A DNA stretch of 64,000 nucleotides from positions 1,798,001 to 1,862,000 of the forward strand of contig WTXI01000002.1 of NCBI GenBank assembly GCA_022376515.1. Direction: 5' to 3'. The position numbers and the translations under genes are program-made. Shown in pieces: positions 54,585 to 64,000 of the stretch. Origin of the DNA: Lactifluus volemus. Lineage: Eukaryota > Basidiomycota > Agaricomycetes > Russulales > Russulaceae. Position 1 is the stretch's first letter, and every line of letters starts with the position of its first letter. The notes beneath the pieces are model-generated. The model worked only from the letters and a program-made list of their open reading frames with translations, made no database searches and was not told the origin of the DNA.

Positions 54585-56301
54585 TCATCGTTTTACACTC
54601 TTACCACGATCGGGCATAGCTTTCGGTGCGTTTCCCTCTGGTGGGCCTTCCATAATGATGATGTCGTCGTCTCCAGGGGAACCAGCTCGCATTCGCTTTG
54701 GCGAGCTGGGCCCTGGCTCATCCGCGACAAGCCGCTTGTTGCGGGACGGGGTTAGCTTTTCCAACGACCCTACAAGACGTCGTGACGTGCTGGGTTTACT
54801 GTTGTCGAGGTGAACCTCTCGCCCTCTAGACAAGTTAAAGGAGGAGAGGGCTATGTCACGGATGTGTGCCATCCGCCTAATCGAATATCAACTATTTTCG
54901 GGAGGCAAGAGAGCAACGCGCATGCTCACCTCGAAGGGTCGAACGCAAGTAGATTCGTAGCTCCGTCTTTCGTTATTTCGTAGCCAACGATTGTGCGCGA
55001 GTGGCCTTGGTGCTGAAGTACGAGCGGCATGCGGTCGGTTATAACTACAGGAGTAGCCGCTCGCCACTTCTCTTGTACTGAGGTCGTGGGATGATTCTGT
55101 GTGGGAATGTCGAAATACCGCTTAACCCAATCTAGTAACTGGGTCATGTCTACGGAGGATGACCACCATTAATTCAATGGGGGGAATATCAATGTGGCAA
55201 CCTACTCCCATTGGAAACATCGAAATCGGCAAGATTGGAACTAGAAGGGACGTCAGATATTGGGTGTTTGTCTCGGTAAAGAGGACGGGAGCTCACGCAA
55301 TCCCTCGGTACGTGAAGGCAACGTGCAAATCTTGCGGGTACAGCGATCAACGATTTGGCGGACTGATTCTAGGACATTCATACCAGCAGTTCCAATCCAC
55401 TTCCTGCGACCAACCAGTTTTCCCTTCAGACTTTGTGCGCCCTCACGGTCATAGCCTGACGTGGAATGATTGAGGCAATCGACAACACGGATCATTGTAT
55501 ATATTCACCATGTTCCCAGGCTTCTTCAATTAAAGCCTGTAAATTGCGCACGCCCGGAAGGGTCGGAGTCCCCAACAACGAAGAATACGCGGGTTGTATG
55601 TGCTGGTCCATCAAAGCAGCGCATGCCATCATAAAGTTCCTATAACTGAACATTCGTGAAGAACCCTGTGTCTTGTTTGGATATGAATACATACCCACAG
55701 CCCCAACCCAAGTCCCAGAGCTCACGGTAAATATGTACCGCCCTCTCATAACAGAGAACCGCGCGTCGAGTCACGCCTTTTTCTACAGAGCTCGACAAGA
55801 TCTTTCTCAAGAGTGGTATGAGCCCTGGTAAGGATGAGCACCGGGTCGCGAAAGTATGTGGGGAGGCACGGACCAGGAGTATAATTATGGGGCGGTTCAC
55901 TCTCAAGGGAGGGGTACCAGAAATTACCTCTGTGTGAGGAGTGCATATTCGGTGAAGAGACATGCTTGGTCGGTGAGCTTTTGTTGTTGAAGGGCTGCTG
56001 ACGAGAGCCTCTTGGTGATGCTGTGGGTAACACGTTAGCAGGAATTAAAATGGTGATAACGAATGCGCACACAGTGTTTCTATTGCGGAAAGATGACTAT
56101 CGTAATGGTTTTGCCTCTTGACGGGTGACAAGTTGTCCAAATTGGCATCACAGAACATGCAGACCAGAGCTTCACTTGGGTTAACACCAACTTGATTGAG
56201 CGAACAGGAGTGGGTGTTGAATACAGCACACACTTGGAAATCATCCGGACATCGCCTTCGTCTTCAGAGTCGTGTACGAGAATCACATCTTGAGGGGACA
56301 T
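54585..56301 (-). CDS. C78-family cysteine peptidase (ZUP1/Mug105-like) with zinc finger
   Basis: Deubiquitinase-type peptidase. In other species this family (UfSP/ZUP1/Mug105) cleaves UFM1 or K63-linked ubiquitin. Start MSPQDVILVHDSEDEGDVRM at 56301; after an intron a C2H2-like finger, CMFCDANLDNLSPVKRQNHY then DSHLS. Next is a Ser/Pro/His-rich linker, then LLPLLRKILSSSVEKGVTRR, ELWDLGWGCGYRNFMMACAA with the nucleophile cysteine (55699-55697), TPTLPGVRNLQALIEEAWEH, GKLVGRRKWIGTAE, WVKRYFDIP, the catalytic histidine in LVLQHQGHSRTIVGYE, and TNLLAFDPSR with the aspartate. The C-terminal tail carries SSPKRMRAGSPGDDDIIIM, an acidic-hydrophobic patch resembling a SUMO-interacting motif. About six introns. 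Confidence 0.85.
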
Positions 56302-56382
56302 AACAAGAACTGTCGGCTTACTCCGGATTATCTAACAAATTGGCCTACGCGTCGATCTAACACGCTCACTCATCTCTTTAAC

Positions 56383-57608
56383 ATGTCTAGGCATTACGAT
56401 CGCGGTGAGTACATGAATCTGACATCCTGCTACCATATCTCATATCTCTTTTCAGCTCTTACCGTTTTCTCACCTGATGGCCACTTATTCCAAGTATGTT
56501 CTCACGACTGAACCTGGGTGCGTGCCTCATGTCTCGTAGGTCGAATATGCCCAGGAAGCGGTGAGAAAAGGAACGTGCGCTGTATGTGTTTCTTCTCATC
56601 TGTATGTATTTTAGTCTCATACGAGCTAGGTTGGTGTGCGCGGGAAAGATGTTGTAGTCTTAGGTGTTGAGAAGAAGTCCGTTCTTCAACTACAAGACCC
56701 ACGGACGGTACGAAAGGTCGTTATGCTTGATGACCACATCTGTCTTGCGTTTGCTGGTAAGTTCTGCTTCATATCACGTGGCGGGAGTGCGAAGAAGCAA
56801 CTAGCCAACCTCCTGACCAGGTCTCACTGCCGATGGACGTGTTCTTATCGACAAGGCAAGGGTGGAATGCCAAAGCCATCGCCTCACGGTAGAGGATCCT
56901 GTCACCGTCGAGTACATCACCAGACATATCGCTGGGGTCCAACAGGTGGGTCTCATTGTCCATGAGAATTCGTGCTTAGTTGATTGTTTTCTCCGTCAGC
57001 GCTACACTCAATCCGGAGGCGTTCGACCTTTTGGCATCTCCACCCTCATAGTCGGGTTTGACCCGAACGATACGGTCCCTCGTCTGTACCAAACGGAGCC
57101 CAGCGGCATCTACAGTGCCTGGAAGGTATGTCGTATATGTCTTTTATTCACATATTCCTCATTTCATGCCATCATAAGGCCAATGCTATCGGTAGATCTT
57201 CCAAAACCGTTCGAGAATTTTTAGAGAAGAATCACAAAGACGACATGACACGTGACGAGAGTATCAAGCTCACTGTAAAGAGTCTCTTGGAGGTCGTGCA
57301 GACCGGTGCCAAAAACATTGAGATTAGCGTCATGGACGGATATGGAAAGGTGACGGTAAGTGTATGCGACGGATTCTACGTCCTCATATCACCCATCCTT
57401 GCTACTAGAATCTGGATCTCGCGCAAATAGAAGTCATTGTACAGGAAATAGAACAAGAGAAAGAAGCAGGTAAGACTGATATATCACGTCATTTCCTACA
57501 TCCTATTCACAGCGATGTTTAGAAGCTGAAAGAAAACGCTCGAGGCTAGCCGCTACCGCGGCAGGCCAAGCGGCAATGACGACTCGAGCAGGTGCATCCG
57601 GACAGTAG
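56383..57608 (+). CDS. PRE6: 20S proteasome subunit alpha4 (Pre6/PSMA7)
   Basis: Alpha-ring subunit of the 20S proteasome. Start MSRHYDR, then [13 protein letters not shown] (the alpha signature), [148 protein letters not shown] and the C-terminal helix [19 protein letters not shown]. About 255 residues in eight or nine small exons. All joins are in frame as far as read. Confidence 0.93.
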
Positions 57609-57723
57609 AGCGTACTGTAGCTAGTCGTGTATTTGTCTTAATTTCACCAAATTGGGAAAGTGATTATACTATTCTGGTAGTCTGACTCGGTTGCTCCTAG
57701 CCTTAGCCTTTGGCTTAACCGTG

Positions 57724-60700
57724 ATGGTCGACCGCTACACGTCCTCTCACCACCAAGAACACAATGGTACCGTATCTCCTGGGCACCTCATCTATTCCGA
57801 GATCCTGTCCGTAACATCCGTCATGCGAAAGAATTCCAGATGGTCATCAAGCATGCAGACCTTTTACACTAAAGACTCAGCTCTGGCAAGCAACCTTGGA
57901 CTTCGAAGGCCAGGACCTAATAGCGTCTCGACTCCGCAGCAAGGAAGCAGAGAGGAAGATCTCATGTCAGGTTTTGAGGAACTGAAGAGAGCTCTTAGAA
58001 CTGCCCAAGGTATGTTCCCTGTCTTTGATGTACTCGCGTTCGCTGAAGAACACTCTTTTTTTTAGACACCTCGTCCACACCCATCTCTAATATTCTCGCC
58101 CCCTTCCTCGCCATCATTCGCTCACCCCTATCCACGGGACCCATCACATCGGCTGCTCTTTCCGCCCTCCACTCCTTCTTTACCTATGGTCTCTTCGTGG
58201 AAAATGACCCATCTGTCGATGGTGCCCTTGCAGAGCTCAGTTCCTCAGTATCTCACTGCAAATTTGAAGCCAGCGACTCTTCCGGCGATGAGGTCGTATT
58301 ACTTCGGATACTGACCGTCATCGAAGACTGCATGTGTGGAAGTTGGAGTCCTCGACTTGGTGACATCGAAGTGTGTGAAATGTTGGAGACCGTCCTTGCA
58401 ACATGTGTGCAAATGAGGCTTAGCGGTCTGTTCTCTCTCATCACCTCTGTTGTGTCTATGCTCACGTGGACACAGAGGCCCTGCGACGCTCAGCTGAACT
58501 GACAATGCACAAAATCGTGAGAACTATTCTCACAAAGTTGTACATCCTAGAACCTGCGAGTGAGGAGAAAAAACTGTCGGATCAAAGTGTACTCGCTACA
58601 GCGACGGACTCCTCTGCACACCCACCATCTGCAGAACAATTATCAGATCATCCTGGGACCACAACTCAACCTGTCACTTCCTCACAAAAGTCAGGGTGTA
58701 CGTGATAGCACTGCTCACTAATTGTTCGAATTGACATCGGGGTATCTCAGATGGACTGCCGTCGATCGTTGAACTTCTCCGCGTTGTTGTCAACATTCTC
58801 GACCCACATGACCGCGTACATACGGACTCTACAAGACTCCTGGCGCTAGGCGTGCTCAATACGTCTTTCGAAGTGGCGGGCCCGCGGCTAGGTGACTTCC
58901 CTACTCTGCGTATGATGATTCTGGACCACGGGTGCAAGTACCTCTTCCAGCTCGCCCAATCTGATAATTCCTCTGTCTTTCAACTGACGCTCCGTACAAT
59001 ATCCATCATGATGAACACCATGCGAAAGCACCTGAAGCTTCAGCAAGAGCTATTCCTAACCTATGCATTGGATCGACTTGCACCCCCGGCTATGGGAAAG
59101 CCGAGTCGCCTAGGAACGCCGGTGCAGAGGAGCGGATTATTCTCCCCTCGGTCTTCACGTGTCACATCTCCCGCTCTTGAACTACTTGATGAGGCTGACA
59201 TGGAAAGGGGCAGTCCAACGCCGAATAGACCGTCGGTCATCCCTGCCCTTGGGAACACGCGAGACCTGCTGTTGGAGGTCCTTAGCCAGATATCTAGCCA
59301 CCCAAGTTTCCTTGTCGATCTGTTCAGCAACTATGACTGTGATATCAACGCAGAGAATTTGTTCGACAGGGTTATCGACTTGTTAACCAAGGTTGACCAG
59401 AAATAAATGTCTTACTTTTCGCTCATTGTTGTCCTGCATTCTAGGGCGTGTACACCGATTACTACGGGGATTCATTAATTTCCTATTTGAGTTCTCAGCA
59501 CCTGTGTTTGGACCTCCTCCTCACATTCATCAACGCAATGGCTACTCGCGCGACAGTTGTAAGTCGACTCAGCTGATCAAATACCTCCGCGCTAACTGGA
59601 TAATTAGCCATGCACAGACTGGCCCACGGTTCGTTATTGAGATACCACCATGTACATGAGCTCTGAATTGTTCTCATTTCTCGTAGGGTTATATCGCCGC
59701 CGAAGAGTTGGTGCAACGCAAGTCCAAGAAGATAATCATTTTGACTGGTGCTGCTCGCTTCAACAGCAAACCAAAATCAGGCTTGACCTTCCTCGAGGAA
59801 AATGGCCTCATTTATCACGACCTTTCCGAGGCGATAACTCGCCCGCAGAGCCTTGCCCGGTTTTTGAAAAGCAGCACCCCGATTGACAAGAAGCTATTAG
59901 GAGACTTTATCTCCAAGCCGGAGAACACTGACGTTCTTCAGGCCTTCATTGGGCTCTTCGACTTTCGCCAAGTGCGTTCTCAGCCAAGTTCATATGAACA
60001 TGATTCTTGACTCATTGATCCGATGCAGAAGCCGATTGCAGATGCGATGAGAGAGCTCCTGGAAACTTTCCGACTTCCAGGGGAGGCTCAGCAGATTGCC
60101 CGAATTACTGAGACCTTCGCTGAGATTTACTTTGCCTCGAAGCCAGGTTCTAACTTTTCTTGCGTGGCACTATCGTTGCTCACACCGTCTCCTAGCTGAA
60201 ATAAAAAGCCAGGACGCGGTCTATGTCCTTGCATATTCGGTGATCATGTTAAATACTGATCTACACAATCCGCAAGTTCGAGTACGCCAATTTAAAGTGC
60301 GAGCCCGCATCTCTTGGCTCATGCTCCATTTCTCAGAAACGCATGACTATTGAAGACTACCAGCGTAATCTTAGAGGTGTCAATGATGGGTCTGACTTCT
60401 CACCCGAGTATCTTGTGGGTAATTTCGTGCATTTGAAGTTTGATTCTGACACTACTTGCAGCAAGCTGTCTACGACTCCATAAGAAGGCAGGAGATAGTC
60501 ATGCCCGAGGAACATACAGGTCAGCTCGGCTTCGAGTTCGCCTGGAAAGAACTACTTATGCGCTCAAGGCAATCCGGTATGTGGTGTGCTTGCCTGTTGC
60601 CGTGTGTATCAAACCCATCACGCTCTTCAGGAGAGTTTATGATCTGTAACTCTTCTGTTTTCGACAAGGAGATGTTCAGATCCATTTGGAAGCCCGTCAT

Positions 60701-63182
60701 CGCCGCAATCACCTTCGCGTTCATGACTTTTGAGGACGACTATATCATTGAACGCGGTATTGCGGGCTTCAGACAATGCGCAACCCTTGCCGGTTATTTC
60801 CAGCTACCCGAAGTATTTGACTACGTGGTCATTTCACTCTCCCAAGCAACGGGTCTTCTTTCGGAGAACCTCCCCTCAACTGTTCCCGTGTTCCCGGTGG
60901 TGGAAGTAGAAGGGCAAACCATAACAGTTTCCTCCTTGGGCGTAAGCTTTGGTTCACACTTAAAGGGGCAACTCGCTGCTGTCGTCCTGTTCAACATTAT
61001 GAATGGCAACGGAAACGCCATTCGTGACGGTTGGATTCAAGTATGTCTTTTCGTCTTCTACTTTCGATTGTGCTTTCACGCTAGACAGGTGTTTGAGATT
61101 CTGCTGAATCTGTTCATTCATTCGCTACTTCCCACGAGAATGCTCCAGATGGAGGACTTTCTGGGTGACGTTTCTATGATACCTTTGCGCGGGAGCAGTC
61201 AACCGACACGGCCGCTACCAAGAAGCGACGGCCTCTTGTCTACCCTTTCCTCGTATTTGATGACTCCTTACAGTTCCTCGCAGGAATCCCCTGTTCCCAG
61301 TGCGTCCGACGTCGATGTTGAGAACACTCTCTGCGCACTTGATTGCATCACCACATGTCGACTAGACGAGCTATACGCGCAAATAATGTATGTTAGTATC
61401 ACCCTGTCAACGCAGTCCCTGATTCGTTGCAGGCAACTGGACTTGGAGCCCTTGGTCGCTGCTGTTCGATCACTAGAGGCCCTTGCTTATGAGCGAACAA
61501 ATGCAAGACTTCAGCACGAATCCGATGATGCCCCTTCAGATTCTGCCGACGGGACTCCTCGGCCGTTACCTTATGACCCTGCTTCGGTATTCTTACTTGA
61601 GATGATGGTTAGCATCGTTTGCGAGACTCCAGCACACATAGAAGAGCTGTGGTGAGTCTCCTTGCGATCAGCAAGCACCTTCCCTAATTGTTGCTTAGGC
61701 CCATTGTCTTCGAGCATTTATCTTTGGTGCTCAAAGCTTCCCAAAGGTACAGCATTCTCCTTGTTGAACGTGCAGTTGTGTCTGTGATGCGCATATGCCT
61801 GATCTTGGCTGCCAAGGCAAGTTCTGCTGCGCCACCAAAGACACCTAGGTTGATGATATAGGTACCACAGCCAAGCCATTTACGTGATCAAATATATCTG
61901 TCCTTTGATCTTCTTGGAGGTCTCCCACCTGTGGTAGCGGATTCGGTGGCAGAGCAAATCATGTCGGGTTTGATTCTTATCCTGCAAAAGCATCGTGAGG
62001 TCGTCAGTTCGCAAACCGAGTGGAATATCGTCCTGGCATTGATTCGATCGAGCATTTCAAGTCTCGAGGCGGCGCGCGTGTCATTTGACTTTATACAGCG
62101 TCTCATCACCGACGTTCCCCAGCAATACCTCTGTGCCGACAATGTCGTTGGTCTTGTCGCTGTGTTGGATGACTTTGCCGCTGCCGCCGGGATCATAGTC
62201 GAAGTGGAGCTGCAGCAGGCTCGTCGCCGTCCTCAGTCCAATTCGTCCAGGTAAATGGTTCGCAATCATATCAAGACTGGTTGCTGACTTGACTCAGTTC
62301 CTCTGTCATTGATCGAGGACGACAGGCTGTCGATCTCATGTTTGAGATTCTGAAATATATACCCACTTTGACAGAAGACCACAGCGAGTTTCGCGACAAA
62401 AGTTGGCTAGATCTCATGTCCAGATGTAACTTGTTTAAGGCTGACGCACTTACACAGGTCGACATCAGCTTACTCTTCCAGTGTTGCTTTCTTTATCCCG
62501 CCATTCCACATCTGCATCATCCGAGGTTCGACACTCTGCGCTTTCCTCACTATCCCGCGCAGTCCTTGGACCTCTCGTAACTGTGCCCCGCCCTGACGTT
62601 GCAGACGTTTTCCAACGTGTGCTCTACCCGCTGCTCGAAGCAGTGATCTCTGTCCCCAGCAACGCAGAAACGACAGAAAGCCGTCTTCGGGCGTCTGCAT
62701 TGTTGTGCAAGGCATTCATGAAGTTTGAAATCAGTGACAACGCCTCGGGAGAAGATGTGACGGAGCTCTGGATGCAAGTTCTTGACTACTTGGACCGACT
62801 CATGCGCACAGACCAGAGTGACCAGCTGGTACGCTTCGCTTCATCGTTTGACATGCGGAATGGAAGGCTGACAGAGAGTCGTATCATCCAGTCCGAAGCC
62901 GTACTCGAGTCCCTCAAGAATGTTATTCTTGTCATGCATGCGGCCGACATGCTCATTCCCCCATCAGCCACTGAACATGATAGCACGCGGGACCAGCCCC
63001 GACGACAGTTATGGCACATGACACATGATAAGATCGAGCGTTTCATGCCCGGGTTCATGGAAAGTGTCATCCCGCTGTCATCGGGGACCACGTCATCTTC
63101 CATCGAGCCGTCAACCATGGCCACTGAGAAATTGGATCCAGAGGCGCCGGACTTGGTGCCGCCCCAGACTACCATCGAGTAA
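57724..63182 (+). CDS. GEA2: ARF guanine nucleotide exchange factor, Gea/GBF1 family
   Basis: Large Sec7-domain exchange factor that activates ARF at the early Golgi. Start chosen at ATG 57724 (MVDRYTSS); then [20 protein letters not shown] of the DCB domain, [23 protein letters not shown]-like [34 protein letters not shown] and [20 protein letters not shown]. The Sec7 domain runs from about 59700 to 60480: [57 protein letters not shown] with the catalytic glutamate at 60083-60085, and [19 protein letters not shown]. Downstream HDS regions include [20 protein letters not shown] and [20 protein letters not shown]. Stop at 63180-63182. About 20 introns. GEA1/GEA2 cannot be told apart outside yeast; the symbol is nominal. 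Confidence 0.9.
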
Positions 63183-63362
63183 TTACCGTAATTCACGAGA
63201 GGTTCCATTGTCAGCGTCGCATGTCTCCATACCATTCCCCAAAATTTATCTATTGAACTAACTACTTGACAATGCATGGATTCGTGAACTGCAATTGGAC
63301 ACTGGGACTCAGAAAAAGGTGAATTTCATTTTTGACGGCCTGTTCGGAATGTGTCAGGAAAA
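63183..63362. other. Convergent 3' gap
   Basis: Short region between the GEA stop and the stop of the opposite-strand cytochrome b561 gene; presumably overlapping or adjacent 3' UTRs. Confidence 0.5.
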
Positions 63363-64000
63363 TTACGAGGGTGAGGACGAGAGAATGAAGGTGCACCTGA
63401 TACGAGAGTAGAGAGAGGCCAGAATCACGAGTGGTCCTATTGTGTAAGCAGCGATGCGGACCGCATGTTCGCTGTGTGCTGAGACCCAATCTGACCAAGC
63501 ACCTCCCAGGTGGATGGTCGTGAGGAGGAGAAGGAGAAGAATGTAGCCAGACAACCTGTGGTACTTCCACACCAGTTTAGCCTTGTTAGCACCTCCAAAT
63601 GCAGCGCCTCCAAACCAGACGCTCAGTGCGCCAAGTGCAGACTGGAAGACGAGCCAGGAAAGTGTGAGAATGCCAAAAGTCTATGAAACGGAACGATATG
63701 AGCGTGGAAGATAGGAATGGACAATGCCCGTACGCCATGCCAAGTAGTGAAGTGAGGTGCGCCGTGAGAACCTTTATAGTACACCATTGCCGAGGTGCCG
63801 AGGAGGATGGACGTAAGCCCTATTAACATTGCAGTCTGGTGGCGCTGAAGTCCAGCAGCTTTCGTCTTGGGCTGTGATGTTGGTTGGAGGGTAAGGACAC
63901 CTGTATAGAGAGTAAGCGGAAAGTGGGCAGATTTGTGTGGCTGGGTCAAAAGCACCGTAGGTGAAAGACAAGAGAGCAAGTGAGTTGAGGGTCGGATGAA
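63363..64000 (-). CDS. Cytochrome b561-type transmembrane protein (5' end outside window)
   Basis: Partial: it enters from the right edge reading (F)HPTLNSLALLSFTYG, then after an intron VLTLQPTSQPKTKAAGLQRH, QTAMLIGLTSILLGTSAMVY, YKGSHGAPHFTTWHG, another intron, WLVFQSALGALSVWFGG, KYHRLSGYILLLLLLTTIHL and YTIGPLVILASLYSRIR. Paired histidines in H-P-T, HFTTWHG, KYHRLSGY and TTIHLG fit the haem-binding pattern of b561 cores that pass electrons across membranes. Whether an N-terminal DOMON domain exists cannot be seen. The stop at 63363 is the best fit; the C-terminal tail is not certain. Confidence 0.75.

Noticed and set aside
1..64000. tRNA and rRNA genes
   Set aside because: No convincing A-box/B-box pair with cloverleaf potential and no rRNA-like segments were found by eye; a covariance-model search would be needed to exclude them.

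Overview
The window reads as nuclear DNA of an intron-dense basidiomycete fungus, most likely a mushroom-forming Agaricomycete. Nearly every gene is cut by introns of about 45-70 bases with GT..AG ends and CTGAC/CTAAC-like branch sites. The gene set fits a fungus: FACT subunit Spt16, RNA polymerase III subunit RPC3/C82, Hrq1 helicase, GT21 ceramide glucosyltransferase, Gea/GBF1 ARF exchange factor, TFB3/MAT1, proteasome alpha4. No rRNA, tRNA, CRISPR array or intact transposon was recognised by eye.

Layout. 0.4-2.7 kb holds a tetraspanin and the 25S rRNA methyltransferase Bmt2. 2.9-10.5 kb is the odd, accessory-looking part. Two diverged direct copies of a locus (about 2890-5150 and 7780-10515) each carry a gene for a low-complexity repeat protein (GFQP repeats in copy 1, YKPSGGGG repeats in copy 2). 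They share promoter, terminal intron and 3' flank. Between them, on the opposite strand, lies a PD-(D/E)XK nuclease-like plus protein kinase fusion gene. 11.4-24.5 kb holds a 5'-nucleotidase-type phosphoesterase, a small membrane protein, an acidic orphan protein, RPC3, a membrane-anchored histidine acid phosphatase and a calcineurin-like phosphoesterase. 24.6-28.7 kb is SPT16. 28.9-31.9 kb is a tandem pair of paralogous multi-pass membrane proteins. 32.3-42.9 kb holds a small putative mitochondrial protein, HRQ1, a SCYL2-type pseudokinase and an arrestin-like protein. 43.2-49.4 kb holds 3-hydroxyisobutyrate dehydrogenase, an NAD-dependent epimerase, a DODA-like extradiol dioxygenase and TFB3. 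49.9-63.2 kb holds an orphan OB-like protein, ceramide glucosyltransferase, a C78 (ZUP1/Mug105-like) peptidase, proteasome alpha4 and the Gea/GBF1 ARF-GEF. A cytochrome b561-type gene runs off the right edge.

Quality caveat. Many otherwise well-conserved genes (RPC3, acid phosphatase, 5'-nucleotidase, ceramide glucosyltransferase, tetraspanin, the membrane pair) need a one-base correction, often at a short homopolymer, to read through. This looks more like consensus errors than mass pseudogenisation, so apparent breaks in the accessory genes should be read with the same caution. Most of the genes are independent housekeeping functions rather than one pathway. The part with structure that standard families do not explain is 2.9-10.5 kb.
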